Below are positions 20,334-29,680 of a DNA stretch of 64,000 nucleotides, piece by piece. Origin of the DNA: Nitrospira lenta (GTDB lineage Bacteria; Nitrospirota; Nitrospiria; Nitrospirales; Nitrospiraceae); contig CAMBDY010000007.1 in NCBI GenBank assembly GCA_945865525.1, positions 1 to 64,000 on the forward strand, written 5' to 3'. A program made the position numbers and the translations under genes. Numbering within the stretch: the first letter of the stretch is position 1; every line of letters starts with the position of its first letter. A model generated the notes under the pieces. The model saw only the letters and a list, made by a program, of their open reading frames with translations, searched no databases and was not told the DNA's origin.

Positions 20334-21362
20334 ATGCGCCAAGCTAGAGTCGGCTCAGGGGTGCAGAGGCCCAAGGGGGCTGCGTCGCCGAAAGTCCTGC
20401 AGCAGTATATTGCGCGGTTTCCCCAAGCTTCCGTGCTCGTCATCGGCGACCTCATTCTTGATCATTATATTTGGGGCCGTGTGAGCCGGATCTCGCCGGA
20501 AGCGCCGGTCCCGGTGGTCCATGTTGACTCTGAATCCTTCAGACTCGGCGGTGCCGCCAACGTCTTCAATAACGTGCTGGCGTTGGGTGGAAAAGCCGAT
20601 CTCTGTGGCGTCATTGGGTCAGACGAGTCGGGCCGGATGCTCCTGAAAGAAATTGGTACGAGCCGTTCTGGGCGAGGCGGGGTCGTGATCGATCCGGACC
20701 GCCCGACCACCAGGAAGTCTCGTGTCATTGCCCATAATCAGCAGATTGTGCGGTACGACGTGGAGCGACGTGGAGAGCTCAAGCCGGCGATACAACGGAA
20801 GATCCTCCGTTACGTCGAGTCGCGATTGCGATATGTCTCCTGCCTCGTGGTGTCGGACTACGCCAAGGGAGTCGTGAGCGCTAGCTTGATGGCGGACCTC
20901 ACGCGCCTCGCTTCGTTACGCGGCATTCCCCTCGTCGTGGACCCAAAGGTTGAACATTTCAGTTACTACAAGGAGGCGACGGTCATCACCCCCAACCATC
21001 TGGAAGCAGCGCAAGCCGCCGGGGTACATGGCGATGACGATCAGGCCAACAATGATGCCGGTGCGATTATCCGCCAGCGGTTGGGTTGCCAGGCGGTACT
21101 CATTACGCGTGGTGAAAAAGGGATGAGCCTGTATGAGGGAGACGGAGTCTCTTGGCATATTCCAACTCAGGCCCGCCAGGTCTATGACGTCACCGGGGCA
21201 GGTGATACGGTGATCGGGACCTTGGCGTTGGCACTGTCGACCGGTGCCTCGATGAGAGATGCTGCGGTGCTTGCAAATCACGCGGCTGGTGTTGTCGTCG
21301 GTATGGTGGGCACCGCGACCCTATCAGCACAGCAGCTTTCGGAGGCTTTGGGCCATGACTAA
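20334..21362 (+). CDS. hldE: D-glycero-beta-D-manno-heptose-7-phosphate kinase (HldE N-domain type)
   Basis: A PfkB-family kinase making heptose 1,7-bisphosphate for the LPS inner core. GDLILDHYIWG (38-48), LGGAANVFNNV (71-81) and GAGDT (288-292, anion hole and catalytic base) are present. Only the kinase domain exists (342 residues); the nucleotidyltransferase domain of fused HldE is missing and must be encoded elsewhere. The start is uncertain: ATG 20334 lies eight bases after lepB but has no ribosome site, while in-frame ATG 20295 has GGAG eight bases upstream and would overlap lepB. kdsB overlaps its end by eight bases. Confidence 0.88.
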   Translation: MRQARVGSGVQRPKGAASPKVLQQYIARFPQASVLVIGDLILDHYIWGRVSRISPEAPVPVVHVDSESFRLGGAANVFNNVLALGGKADLCGVIGSDESGRMLLKEIGTSRSGRGGVVIDPDRPTTRKSRVIAHNQQIVRYDVERRGELKPAIQRKILRYVESRLRYVSCLVVSDYAKGVVSASLMADLTRLASLRGIPLVVDPKVEHFSYYKEATVITPNHLEAAQAAGVHGDDDQANNDAGAIIRQRLGCQAVLITRGEKGMSLYEGDGVSWHIPTQARQVYDVTGAGDTVIGTLALALSTGASMRDAAVLANHAAGVVVGMVGTATLSAQQLSEALGHD

Positions 21363-22152
21363 GATGCCCTTCGTGACTGTCGTGATTCCGGCTCGGTACG
21401 GGTCGACGCGTTTTCCTGGGAAACCTCTCACCATGCTGGGGTCCAAGCCTATGATTCAGCACGTCTATGAACAAGCGGCAGCCTGCCATCTGGTTTCAGA
21501 TGTGCTGGTGGCCACTGATGATAAACGGATCAAGGAGACCGTGGAAGGATTCGGCGGGCAGGCTGTGATGACTAGCGGATCCTATCGAACCGGTACCGAT
21601 CGTGTCGCCGAGGTTGCGCGCCTACGCCGCGGGGACTTTTTCGTAAACCTCCAAGGCGACGAGATCCCGCTACAGCCTGAGTTGCTGGCAGATCTCATCG
21701 AGCCATTCCTCACGAGCGGCGCAGAAATGGGGACTTTAAAGCGCGCGATTGACTCGACGGAGGATCTCCACAATCTCTCAGTGGTCAAAGTGGTCACGAA
21801 TCATCAGGGGAACGCGCTCTACTTTTCGCGCGCGCCGATTCCGGTAGTGCGGGACGATGCCGGTCATGTAGCCGCCACCGAGCTGCATTACATTCATCTC
21901 GGTCTGTATATCTACCGGCGCGATATCCTGTTGAAGATTGAAGCGCTGCCATCTGGACGGTTGGAGGAGGCCGAGAGCCTTGAGCAGTTGCGCGCCTTAG
22001 AGCATGGAATTTCAATTAAAGTCTGGGAAACTAAACGGGCCTCCTTGCGCGTGGATAGGCCGGAAGATGTCGAGATGGTGACGGAGAAACTTCGCCGCTT
22101 TGAGGCTGTGAAGCTGGAGTTGGCTCCGAGCAGAGCCGCCCACGGGAAATAG
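21355..22152 (+). CDS. kdsB: 3-deoxy-manno-octulosonate cytidylyltransferase
   Basis: KdsB activates Kdo with CTP to CMP-Kdo for lipid A-Kdo assembly in the cytoplasm. The nucleotide-binding [12 protein letters not shown] (14-25), the [10 protein letters not shown] segment and NLQGDEIPL are diagnostic. ATG 21355 follows GGAGG (21341-21345) at nine bases and overlaps the end of the heptose kinase gene. It has 265 residues, slightly longer than usual because of a charged tail. pyrG, which supplies its CTP, comes next. Confidence 0.95.
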   Translation: MTKMPFVTVVIPARYGSTRFPGKPLTMLGSKPMIQHVYEQAAACHLVSDVLVATDDKRIKETVEGFGGQAVMTSGSYRTGTDRVAEVARLRRGDFFVNLQGDEIPLQPELLADLIEPFLTSGAEMGTLKRAIDSTEDLHNLSVVKVVTNHQGNALYFSRAPIPVVRDDAGHVAATELHYIHLGLYIYRRDILLKIEALPSGRLEEAESLEQLRALEHGISIKVWETKRASLRVDRPEDVEMVTEKLRRFEAVKLELAPSRAAHGK

Positions 22153-22205
22153 ACCCTAGTAGTAGGGATGTCTACATTGTAGGATCGGACAAGATGGGGG
22201 CAGCC

Positions 22206-23807
22206 ATGAGCAAATTCATTTTCGTTACTGGTGGCGTCGTCTCCTCCTTGGGAAAAGGGCTTGCGTCAGCTTCGATTGGCAACCTGTTGGAAAGCCGGGG
22301 GTTGAAGATTACCTTTCTGAAGCTCGACCCCTACATCAACGTCGATCCCGGTACGATGAATCCCTATCAGCATGGGGAAGTCTACGTCACGGACGACGGA
22401 GCGGAGACGGACCTGGACCTCGGTCATTATGAGCGGTACACGTCCTTAATCCTCACCAAAGAAAACAACTATACGACCGGCCGGATCTACCATTCAGTCA
22501 TTACCAAAGAGCGGCGTGGCGACTACCTGGGTGGGACCGTGCAGGTGGTGCCCCATGTCACCGATGAGATCAAGCAGAGCATCATGCGCATCTCGAAAGG
22601 GATGGATGTCACGATCGTGGAGATCGGCGGGACCGTCGGCGACATCGAAAGCCTGCCCTTTCTCGAAGCAATTCGCCAGATGCCCTACGACGTGGGCCGT
22701 GAGAATGTGCTTTATGTCCACCTCACGCTGGTGCCCTATATCGGGGCAGCGGGCGAGCTGAAGACTAAACCGACGCAGCATTCCGTCAATAAACTACGGG
22801 AAATCGGTATCCAACCGCATATCCTTCTCTGCCGGACCGACCGCTATCTCCCGGCGGAGCTCAAGGACAAGATCGCGATGTTCTGCAACGTTGAAAAAGA
22901 TGCGGTCATCACGGCTAAGGATGTGGATTCGATTTATGAAGTGCCAATCGTGTTTCGGAAGGAAGGGCTAGATGAGCTGATCTTGCGCCTACTTCATCTG
23001 GAGACTGGTCCGCCGAACCTGCGCGAATGGGATGCGATAGTCCAGAGGATCAAGCATCCCAAGCATGAAGTCTCCATTGCCCTGGTCGGCAAGTATGCGG
23101 GGCTGAAGGAGTGCTACAAGAGCCTTGCGGAGTCGCTTGTGCACGGCGGTATCGACCATGAGACGAAGGTGAACATCCAGTGGATCGAGTCGGAAGACAT
23201 CGAACGGCAAGGAACTGAGCGTATCCTGCGCGAGGTCGATGGCATTCTGGTACCTGGAGGGTTTGGTTCGCGCGGGATTGAAGGAAAGATCGCGTCGATT
23301 CGCTATGCGAGAGAGCATCAAATTCCATTTTTTGGCCTATGTCTGGGTATGCAGTGCGCGACGATCGAGTTTGCGCGGAACGTGGCAGGTCTGGCCTGCG
23401 CCAACAGCGTGGAGTTCGACGAGGCCACCCCCTATCCCGTCATCCATTTGATGTCGGATCAGCAGTCCGTTAGTGACAAGGGTGGGACGATGCGGCTTGG
23501 TTCCTACCTCTGTAGGCTCAAGGAGGGGACCTTGGCCCAAAAGATGTATGGGGTCAACGAAGTACGCGAGCGCCATCGGCACCGGTACGAATTCAACAAT
23601 GCGTACTGTGATCAATTGACCGCCAAGGGCCTCGTGCTGAGTGGGCTGTCGCCAGACGGCCGGCTAGCCGAGATCGTCGAATTGAAAGATCATCCCTGGT
23701 TCCTGGCGACGCAGTTCCATCCGGAATACAACTCACGACCCCACCGACCTCATCCGTTGTTCAGCGGGTTTGTGGCGGCGGCGTTGCGCCGCAAATGCGG
23801 CCACTAA
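22206..23807 (+). CDS. pyrG: CTP synthase
   Basis: PyrG aminates UTP to CTP using glutamine. The N-terminal amidoligase domain begins [16 protein letters not shown] and carries the [13 protein letters not shown] motif; the C-terminal glutaminase has its nucleophile cysteine in FGLCLGMQ near residue 380 and the ATQFHPEY catalytic motif. It has 533 residues from ATG 22206; ATG 22194 adds four residues and cannot be excluded. Its place between kdsB and kdsA is a common arrangement that couples CTP supply to Kdo activation. Confidence 0.96.
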   Translation: MSKFIFVTGGVVSSLGKGLASASIGNLLESRGLKITFLKLDPYINVDPGTMNPYQHGEVYVTDDGAETDLDLGHYERYTSLILTKENNYTTGRIYHSVITKERRGDYLGGTVQVVPHVTDEIKQSIMRISKGMDVTIVEIGGTVGDIESLPFLEAIRQMPYDVGRENVLYVHLTLVPYIGAAGELKTKPTQHSVNKLREIGIQPHILLCRTDRYLPAELKDKIAMFCNVEKDAVITAKDVDSIYEVPIVFRKEGLDELILRLLHLETGPPNLREWDAIVQRIKHPKHEVSIALVGKYAGLKECYKSLAESLVHGGIDHETKVNIQWIESEDIERQGTERILREVDGILVPGGFGSRGIEGKIASIRYAREHQIPFFGLCLGMQCATIEFARNVAGLACANSVEFDEATPYPVIHLMSDQQSVSDKGGTMRLGSYLCRLKEGTLAQKMYGVNEVRERHRHRYEFNNAYCDQLTAKGLVLSGLSPDGRLAEIVELKDHPWFLATQFHPEYNSRPHRPHPLFSGFVAAALRRKCGH

Positions 23808-23871
23808 AGTGAGATGCTGAGCAGAAAATTATGTTTCAGTATCTTACGGGAAGTTGAAAGAAGTTCTGGTC

Positions 23872-24699
23872 ATGGCACATGAAGTTCAAATCGGTTCTTT
23901 CACAGCCGGGGCGGGGCATCGGCCATTTTTGATTGCTGGGCCTTGTGTTATCGAGAGCGAAGCCCTCGTGCTGGAGACGGCATCGCGTATCGCAGAGATC
24001 GCTCAGTCGCTAGGGATGCCTTGCATTTTTAAATCCTCTTTCGATAAAGCCAACCGGACTTCCATCAACTCCTACCGCGGGCCTGGTCTTGAAAAAGGCT
24101 TGGTTGTGCTGCAGAAGGTCAAGGATCAACTTGGGCTTCCGATCCTGACGGACGTTCATACAGAAGAGCAGGCGACCGAGGCAGGGAAGATTGTGGACGT
24201 GCTCCAGATTCCCGCTTTTCTTTGCCGGCAGACCGACTTGCTCATTGCAGCGGCCAAGACTGGCAAGGTCGTGAATATCAAGAAGGGTCAGTTTCTCGCG
24301 CCCCTGGAAATGAGCAATGCCGTAAAGAAAGTGGAAGAGTCGGGAAACAAGCGGATCATCCTGACCGAACGAGGTTCGTCCTTCGGCTACAACAATCTCG
24401 TTGTGGATATGCGCTCGCTCCCAGTGTTGCGGAGCTTCGGTTATCCGGTGGTCTTCGACGCAACCCATAGTGTGCAGTTGCCAGGCGGAGGAGGCACCAG
24501 GTCCAGCGGTCAACGCGAATTCGTCGAGCCTCTGGCCTGCGCCGCAGCTGGAGCCGGAGTCGATGGCTTTTTCATGGAAGTTCATCCCAATCCGGACGAA
24601 GCTCTTTCGGACGGGCCGAACATGGTGCCGCTCCACCAACTCAAAGCTTTGCTAGAACGGATCCTACGGATATGCGACGCAGCACAACCGCAAAAATAA
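23872..24699 (+). CDS. kdsA: 3-deoxy-8-phosphooctulonate synthase
   Basis: KdsA condenses phosphoenolpyruvate with arabinose 5-phosphate to Kdo 8-phosphate. The family signatures [31 protein letters not shown] and [12 protein letters not shown] are present. ATG 23872 gives 275 residues, close to the normal length, while the in-frame TTG 23854 adds six. The C-terminus overlaps the start of the next gene (arabinose 5-phosphate isomerase), which makes its substrate, by 28 bases. Confidence 0.95.
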   Translation: MAHEVQIGSFTAGAGHRPFLIAGPCVIESEALVLETASRIAEIAQSLGMPCIFKSSFDKANRTSINSYRGPGLEKGLVVLQKVKDQLGLPILTDVHTEEQATEAGKIVDVLQIPAFLCRQTDLLIAAAKTGKVVNIKKGQFLAPLEMSNAVKKVEESGNKRIILTERGSSFGYNNLVVDMRSLPVLRSFGYPVVFDATHSVQLPGGGGTRSSGQREFVEPLACAAAGAGVDGFFMEVHPNPDEALSDGPNMVPLHQLKALLERILRICDAAQPQK

Positions 24700-25700
24700 A
24701 CAAGCCAAAGGGAACCAGGTCCGCGCTGTCGAAGGGCAGAGCCACTCTTGCTGTTGGTCGTCGCGTGCTGGCGATCGAGGGCCGAGCGGTTCAGGCGATG
24801 GTCCAGCGTCTTGATGGCACCTTCTCCGAAGCGGTGGATCTGTTATATCAATGCAAGGGCAAGGTCGTGGTCGCCGGTATGGGCAAGTCCGGGTTAATCG
24901 GACAGAAAATTTCTGCCACGATGGCCAGCACTGGGACTCCGTCGTTTTTTCTCCATCCGGCCGAAGGGCTCCATGGCGATCTTGGTATGTTGACGCGAGG
25001 CGATCTACTCATTGCAATTTCGAACAGCGGAGAGACTCAGGAAATTCTGCAGCTTCTGCCCTTCATGGACCGGATGGCTATTCCTGTCGTGGCGATCGTT
25101 GGCCGTATGGGGTCCACTCTGGGTAAGACGAGCGCAGTCGCACTGGACGTGTCTGTCGGAGAAGAGGCTTGCCCTCTGGGGCTCGCACCGACGGCGAGCA
25201 CGACCGCGGCCCTCGCGATGGGCGATGCTTTGGCCGTAGCCCTACTCGAAAAGCGAGGCTTCAAGGAGCATGACTTTGCGCAGTTCCATCCAGGCGGCAC
25301 GCTGGGCCGCCGGTTGCTGGTGAAGGTGCGAGACTTGATGCATGTCGGGGCAGAGTTGCCGCAAGTCAACGAGACCGCCTCCACGTCGGTGGCCTTGCTT
25401 GAAATGTCGGCCAAGAAACTCGGTATGACAACGGTTGTCAATCGCGCCGGTGCTCTGGTGGGGATCATTACAGACGGAGACGTGCGTCGGTTTATTCAGC
25501 AGGGTGGTAACTTTTCCAAAGGTACAGCCGGATCCCTGACTTCGCGTCATCCCAAGCTGATCAGACCGGATGAACTGGCAGCCAAGGCGGTCGAAATGAT
25601 GGAGCGCTATTCTATCACCACGCTCGTCGTTGCAGAAAGCACCAAGCGCATTGTTGGGGTTGTGCATCTCCATGATCTGCTTAAGCACGGTATTGTGTAG
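24672..25700 (+). CDS. kdsD: Arabinose-5-phosphate isomerase (KdsD/KpsF)
   Basis: It converts ribulose 5-phosphate to arabinose 5-phosphate, the precursor of Kdo. A SIS sugar-isomerase domain (about 45-190, with [21 protein letters not shown] and [11 protein letters not shown]) is followed by two CBS domains (about 210-342). It has 342 residues; the first 25 are basic and not conserved, and the start inside kdsA implies translational coupling. It closes the Kdo gene group. The spacer after it contains a hairpin and a repeat element. Confidence 0.94.
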   Translation: MRRSTTAKINKPKGTRSALSKGRATLAVGRRVLAIEGRAVQAMVQRLDGTFSEAVDLLYQCKGKVVVAGMGKSGLIGQKISATMASTGTPSFFLHPAEGLHGDLGMLTRGDLLIAISNSGETQEILQLLPFMDRMAIPVVAIVGRMGSTLGKTSAVALDVSVGEEACPLGLAPTASTTAALAMGDALAVALLEKRGFKEHDFAQFHPGGTLGRRLLVKVRDLMHVGAELPQVNETASTSVALLEMSAKKLGMTTVVNRAGALVGIITDGDVRRFIQQGGNFSKGTAGSLTSRHPKLIRPDELAAKAVEMMERYSITTLVVAESTKRIVGVVHLHDLLKHGIV

Positions 25701-25720
25701 CGGGATGCTGAAAAAGTCCG

Positions 25721-25829
25721 CTAGCTTTGTTCGCGAGTCATCAAAATCCTCAACGGGCCCAGAGGGGCACCTCTGGTTTCAACGTGCCTACGGCCTTCTT
25801 CGTCAGTGACGCCATACTAGCTTTGTTCG
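25721..25829. repeat. Intergenic element bounded by 13-bp direct repeats
   Basis: CTAGCTTTGTTCG occurs at 25721-25733 and again at 25817-25829. Between the copies CCAGAGG (25759-25765) and CCTCTGG (25770-25776) form a perfect hairpin followed by TTT. The sequence just before it (GGGATGCTGAAAAAGTCCGC, from 25702) resembles a dispersed repeat I remember from Nitrospira genomes. The hairpin may terminate the kdsD transcript. No transposase is present. Confidence 0.5.
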
Positions 25830-25854
25830 AAACCCGCAATGGAATGAGTCACCA

Positions 25855-26451
25855 ATGAGTCGCATGCCGGTACCCTGGAAATTAGTTGGACAAGAGTGGT
25901 TCAACCTCCCAAACTTCATTACACTGATCCGCATCCTCTTGATCCCCGTCTTTGTGGTGCTTTTTGCTACTCCCACTTCAGATCGGTCTCTGGGTGCGGC
26001 CCTCATCTTTGTCCTCGCAGCAGTCACCGATTTGTTGGATGGGTATCTGGCCCGCCGGAACGGCCAAGTCACCATACTTGGGAAACTACTCGACCCTATC
26101 GCCGATAAGTTGTTGGTCCTCTCTGCTCTAATTCTCTTGGTCAACGTCGATCGCGTAAGCGCCTTGGTCGCGATTCTGATCATCGCGCGTGAGGTGGCGG
26201 TCACGGGCATACGCGCCATTGCTGCCAGTAAAGGAATGGTGATCTCGGCTGAGATGACGGGCAAGTACAAGATGGCACTGCAAGTCGTAGCGGTCGTGCT
26301 CCTGATCGTCGAAGGTACCTTCCTGTCCGATCTTGGCAATCTGCATCTGGTCGGTACCGTGGCACTCTGTCTCTCGCTGGTGCTGGGCTACGTGTCAGGC
26401 GGGCAGTATGTGTGGAGCTTCTGGAGGCAGGTTGTCGCCAAGGGGCGGTAG
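25855..26451 (+). CDS. pgsA: CDP-diacylglycerol-glycerol-3-phosphate phosphatidyltransferase
   Basis: PgsA makes phosphatidylglycerol phosphate from CDP-diacylglycerol in the inner membrane. The full CDP-alcohol phosphotransferase signature is visible: D59, D62-G63, A66-R67, G76, D80 and D84. About six hydrophobic segments are present. The protein is 198 residues, the usual size. ATG 25855 sits just after the repeat region and a start at M4 is possible. plsY follows after 149 bases, so two phospholipid genes are neighbours. Confidence 0.92.
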   Translation: MSRMPVPWKLVGQEWFNLPNFITLIRILLIPVFVVLFATPTSDRSLGAALIFVLAAVTDLLDGYLARRNGQVTILGKLLDPIADKLLVLSALILLVNVDRVSALVAILIIAREVAVTGIRAIAASKGMVISAEMTGKYKMALQVVAVVLLIVEGTFLSDLGNLHLVGTVALCLSLVLGYVSGGQYVWSFWRQVVAKGR

Positions 26452-26600
26452 TAGGATGCTCAATTCCATGCGAGAGGCGCGGAATGTCCGAGAAAGACGA
26501 GATATGAATGTCCTGGTCAGAAGCTTTCGAAAGCCCAAGCCCTGTCAGCGCGTCCATCGCATTTGTCTCATGTGAGCGTTCATCCCTTAGATAATTTGAC

Positions 26601-27194
26601 ATGCATCATCAAGGACTTTTTATACTGCTCATGGTTCTCGGCTATCTGCTTGGGGGAGTCCCATTTGGCGTGGTTGTGTCCAAGGCGATGGGCCTACCAG
26701 ATCCTTGCACGGCTGGGAGCAAGAATGTGGGTTTCACTAACGTCCTGCGCGTATCTGGGAAGAAGGCTGGCATTCTGACCTTGATCGGGGACATGGGCAA
26801 GGGCTGGGTGATAGGCTTCGCAGCGAGTCAGTTGCTGCAAGATGAAGGAACTATTTTGCTGATAGCGCTCATGCCGATCCTCGGACACCTTTGCTCTCCA
26901 TTTCTCGGATTCACTGGAGGCAAGGGAGTGGCGACAGCTCTTGGCTCGGTTCTTGGCGTGACCCCACTTATCGGGTTCATCTTGCTATGCACGTGGCTCG
27001 GTGCCGTCGCCCTGTGTCGCTATTCCTCTGGAGGGGCACTCACAGCTTTCGCACTCTTTCCCCTCGTTACGGTTTTAGTCCATCCGACCGTAGAGTTCGG
27101 GCTCTTCTCCGTTATCGTCAGCAGTCTCATTGTGATGAAGCATCGGAGGAACATCGAGAGGCTTTGGGAGGGGACGGAGAGCAAGATAGGGTAA
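26601..27194 (+). CDS. plsY: Acyl-phosphate glycerol-3-phosphate acyltransferase
   Basis: PlsY acylates glycerol 3-phosphate from acyl phosphate at the inner membrane, the first step of phospholipid synthesis. The motifs are GSKNVGFTN (39-47; usually GSGNxGATN), a second motif around GDMGKGW, and GFTGGKGVAT (about 103-112). It has 197 residues with five or so membrane segments. No ribosome site is visible before ATG 26601, but the N-terminal hydrophobic segment has the family's usual position. A strong hairpin with a T tract lies some 315 bases downstream. Confidence 0.92.
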   Translation: MHHQGLFILLMVLGYLLGGVPFGVVVSKAMGLPDPCTAGSKNVGFTNVLRVSGKKAGILTLIGDMGKGWVIGFAASQLLQDEGTILLIALMPILGHLCSPFLGFTGGKGVATALGSVLGVTPLIGFILLCTWLGAVALCRYSSGGALTAFALFPLVTVLVHPTVEFGLFSVIVSSLIVMKHRRNIERLWEGTESKIG

Positions 27195-27425
27195 GGGAGA
27201 CCAGGCTGATCGATGCGCTCGCGGAATGCGCAGACATGAAACCATGTTGTGCTGTTGACCGGACTAGATCCCCACCGGACGAGCCGAGCAAAATCGTAAA
27301 TCAGGCAGACTAGAGAGTCTTCGGCGGCCTGCAATAGCAGATAGACCGGGAGGATCAGTCGGGCCGTTTTAAGCGGACTTTTCAATGTTGATACCGTAAG
27401 TTATTGATTATATTTAAGTATTATT

Positions 27426-27482
27426 TCATTCTTCGTGTGGAAGTTCATGATATGATTCGCCCGCTGCTTTCTTGTTCGCCAT
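27426..27482 (-). CDS. 18-residue peptide MANKKAAGESYHELPHEE
   Basis: The start at 27482 is preceded on the minus strand by AGAGGAG at about five to six bases, a strong ribosome site, and the stop is at 27426-27428. The first six residues (MANKKA) resemble those of the micro-gene at 27816-27881 (MATKKA), but this one continues with an acidic and His-containing tail. A hairpin lies 28 bases upstream of the start codon. The function is unknown; chance cannot be excluded at this size. Confidence 0.4.
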   Translation of the reverse strand: MANKKAAGESYHELPHEE

Positions 27483-27509
27483 AGGCTCTCCTCTGGTGTC
27501 AGAAAGATG

Positions 27510-27543
27510 GGGAGGTGATGTGACCGTCACCTCCCATTTTTTT
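27510..27543 (+). terminator. Strong hairpin with T tract
   Basis: GGGAGGTGA (27510-27518) pairs perfectly with TCACCTCCC (27527-27535), and T runs 27537-27543. On the plus strand this is a classic intrinsic terminator that could end a plsY transcript. On the minus strand the loop reads CGGTCACA, nearly the same as the loop of the hairpin at 27778-27807 (CGGCCACA), so it may instead be a conserved RNA element in the leader of the 18-residue peptide. Confidence 0.55.
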
Positions 27544-27777
27544 GCCTTGTGGCTTTCTCTGGTGCCTGACTTCAGCCACTTCTTCCTTCGCCTCGGCGCT
27601 GGGTTCCTCACCTCATTCGCACCATAAACTTCTGGCGGTTGTTTCAATGGCGCTATCTCGTGAGGCCTGAGAGCTCTGGTGGTCGAACGGACAGAAATTT
27701 TTGCGGGGAAATCTTCTACTGGATCTGCTAACTGTGAGATGCGATCTTGGCCTGAGGGAGATCGAGGAGGAGGGAAG

Positions 27778-27807
27778 TGAGGGGGCGATGTGGCCGCCGC
27801 CCCCTCA
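27778..27807 (-). repeat. Hairpin after the lysine-alanine micro-gene
   Basis: GAGGGGGCG (27779-27787) pairs with CGCCCCCTC (27798-27806), extended by one T-A pair. On the minus strand it begins nine bases after the stop codon of the Lys/Ala-rich peptide. There is no T run after it. It shares loop sequence and position, but not stem sequence, with the hairpin at 27510-27535. Stem positions differ in a compensatory way, which points to selection on structure or to duplication followed by divergence. Confidence 0.5.
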
Positions 27808-27815
27808 TGGTGCTA

Positions 27816-27881
27816 CTACTTCTTTTTCTTCTTCGCCGCTTTTTTTGCGGTCTTCTTCTTTGCTGCTTTCTTCGTTGCCAT
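27816..27881 (-). CDS. 21-residue Lys/Ala-rich histone H1-like peptide
   Basis: On the minus strand, ATG at 27881 follows a GTGGAG ribosome site at five bases and runs 21 codons to a double stop (27816-27818, then 27813-27815). After MAT the peptide contains only Lys, Ala and one more Thr, in KKAAKKK-type blocks like those of bacterial histone H1-like proteins and AlgP-type tails. It is too short for normal gene callers. It may bind DNA or RNA, or be a remnant of a longer H1-like gene. The ribosome site, double stop and following hairpin favour a real gene. Confidence 0.5.
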   Translation of the reverse strand: MATKKAAKKKTAKKAAKKKKK

Positions 27882-28163
27882 GTGAGCTCCACCCCCTTTC
27901 GACATTAAAGTATGAAACGTTGGGTTTGATATATCAGATTTTAAGCAGCGAGTAAAATTTTCTTTTCAAGATTTTTTAGTAGAAGTGGAGGAGGGTCAGC
28001 GGAGATTCCAGGGACTCGGGAGTTGAGCTCGCATCACGTTGATCGTTTGCTTTTGTGCCGGGCGTTTCTCTGGTGGGTAAACAGAACGGGAGCCAACACA
28101 CCGTCTGACGATTTCAAGACATATTGAGTGCAAATTGTTTCCGCCAGCTAGTTCGTCGACGGT

Positions 28164-29183
28164 TTAGGTGGTTTGCTGGATCGCTGAGAGTAGCCACTTT
28201 CCGTCCTGGAAGCGCATGAAGGTCCAGACTTCTCGTGATTCGCTCGGTGCCACGTCGCTACCCTCGACGAGATAGCCGGCGTCGCCTCGTTGCTTTGTGA
28301 GTGATACCGTATAGTCACGCGCGCTCCAACGGAGTCCCACCGTTGCGTAATGCGTGGCGTCTTCGATCCAGGATTCTCTGACTTCTGCTTGGAGGAGGGC
28401 TACATCTTCCACATAGTTCTGGATGTCTAGACTGGTCTGTTCTGCGAGGGCGGTGCTGAAATAGGTAAGCATCTCCGGTGTGACGAATCGTCGCAGGCTT
28501 GCTAGGTCTTGTTTGCTCCAGGCTGCTTGAATGTCGGCCAGTAGTTGCTGAAAGGCTGCCTTATCGGCTGGGGTAACGTGGCTTACCACTACCGTGGTTT
28601 GGATGGCAGTGACGGATGGCTCTGCTAAGAGACTGCCGCTGGCTGTGCTGCTTCTCGTGATGCCGGAAAAGTCAGGGACAGGACGACGGATTTTCATGAA
28701 ATACAACAGCGCACCTGCTCCGACAAGCATGAGGATGAGGAGGATCCCGGTGGAGCTGGAGGATCCGGCTGCTTGTTCCGTGGCGCCAGCCTGCTCGCCA
28801 GCTTCAGTGGTTTTTGCGGTACTGTCCACCGCCCCGAACAACATATGCCCGATCCATGTTCCGGCGAGACCTCCTGCGATTCCGGCTAAAAGGGGATTAC
28901 GCTGCAGGAACGAAGGCGACCTGGTAGGAGCCGGCTGGGCCGCTGGCGCTTGCTGCGGTGCGGTCGTGGCAGGCTTTGGCATGGAGGACTGTTGAATTGG
29001 CTGCGCGCTGCTTTGGTCATGGGTGCGTGATCCGCGGCTGCCGATGTTGCCGGAGGCGCTTCCACCCCTTGAGCCGCTGGAGTAGCCTCCACCAGATCCG
29101 CCCCTCGCTCTGGCGAAGGACATGGCTGGCGTTCCGATCAGAGCAATCATGATGAATGCGGCAATCAGTTTCGTGTGGTTCAA
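28164..29183 (-). CDS. Tim44-like domain membrane protein
   Basis: A 339-residue exported or inner-membrane protein. The start is TTG 29183 because AGGGAG lies six bases upstream; longer frames start without a ribosome site. A signal peptide ends near TPAMSFA (about residue 24). A Gly/Ser/Arg-rich low-complexity region and a Gln/Pro/Ala stretch follow, then two hydrophobic segments (LLAGIAGGLAGTWIGHMLFG and GILLILMLVGAGALLYFM). The C-terminal 150 residues resemble the Tim44-like domain: ADIQAAWSKQDLASLRRFVTPEM and a WTFMR strand near the end. Family members often sit in envelopes, but the function is poorly known. It is divergent from the cluster that starts at 29681. Confidence 0.85.
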   Translation of the reverse strand: MNHTKLIAAFIMIALIGTPAMSFARARGGSGGGYSSGSRGGSASGNIGSRGSRTHDQSSAQPIQQSSMPKPATTAPQQAPAAQPAPTRSPSFLQRNPLLAGIAGGLAGTWIGHMLFGAVDSTAKTTEAGEQAGATEQAAGSSSSTGILLILMLVGAGALLYFMKIRRPVPDFSGITRSSTASGSLLAEPSVTAIQTTVVVSHVTPADKAAFQQLLADIQAAWSKQDLASLRRFVTPEMLTYFSTALAEQTSLDIQNYVEDVALLQAEVRESWIEDATHYATVGLRWSARDYTVSLTKQRGDAGYLVEGSDVAPSESREVWTFMRFQDGKWLLSAIQQTT

Positions 29184-29680
29184 GGCAGGCTCCCTTTTTA
29201 TGAAGGTCACGAGTGCATCACATACTCCTGTCATCCTAACAGGAATGGGATGCGGAAAATAGAATATTCGCAAAGGGGATAGCGCCCAGTCGTCCTTCTA
29301 CTCGCGGAGCTTGCAGGAGAGAAATGTGTTCATTCGACGCGCGTAATCGCGGATCGACCAGTTGGCTGTTACACCATGCATAAGCCACTTCAGCGAGTTT
29401 GTTCGGGAACCGGATTGAATGGACACTATTCATAAAATATAAATAGGTCTGAATTCGCTCTCATCGACAACTGGTGCACTGCGAGGAATAAATAGCTTGG
29501 CAGGGCTTAGAGTTGAGGCATGAGAACTGAGAGGACACGAGCCGAGCGAGCAGATTTTCGCTGTCTCAGTTGAGAGGTATAGAGGTTGAGCTCTCCATTA
29601 TTCTCCATTCATTGACTCTCCTCAGACCCCTCCATATAATGGCCTTCGATAGTCGATTTTAGCTGCCTTTCCAAACAGTT
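29184..29680. other. Divergent intergenic region, about 500 bases
   Basis: No gene is supported. It holds a small inverted repeat TCCTGT/ACAGGA (29226-29244) in the upstream region of the Tim44-like gene, and a short-word stretch in which AACTGAGA (29525-29532) is inverted as TCTCAGTT (29564-29571). The promoter at 29612-29640 reads towards the next cluster. Confidence 0.6.
29612..29640 (+). promoter_or_regulatory. Consensus-like promoter of the MutL-like cluster
   Basis: TTGACT (29612-29617), a 17-base spacer and TATAAT (29635-29640): eleven of twelve positions match sigma-70 consensus. Transcription should start near 29647, about 34 bases before the 126-residue protein at 29681, and could continue through the cluster that follows. 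Confidence 0.82.

Larger units (their letters stand above)
27195..28163. other. Mostly non-coding stretch with tiny genes and hairpins
   Basis: Nearly a kilobase without a normal-sized gene. It contains two minus-strand micro-ORFs with good ribosome sites (27426-27482 and 27816-27881), two related hairpins (27510-27543 and 27778-27807), and an AT-rich segment at 27895-27990 that could hold the promoter of the minus-strand micro-genes. Between 28000 and 28163 I see nothing supportable. Longer open frames here are antisense shadows or lack ribosome sites. Confidence 0.6.

Noticed and set aside
25817..25840. TTGTTCGAAACCC as a tRNA T-arm
   Set aside because: No acceptor, D or anticodon stem could be drawn around it.
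27020..27385. 121-codon minus-strand frame
   Set aside because: Half of it is antisense to plsY and its start is a TTG without a ribosome site.
27537..27543. T tract as proof of a plus-strand gene end
   Set aside because: The same bases can be Lys codons of a decayed minus-strand peptide, so the direction of function is undecided.
27701..27955. 84-codon plus-strand frame
   Set aside because: It is the complement of the Lys/Ala micro-gene, giving poly-Ser and Leu; no ribosome site.
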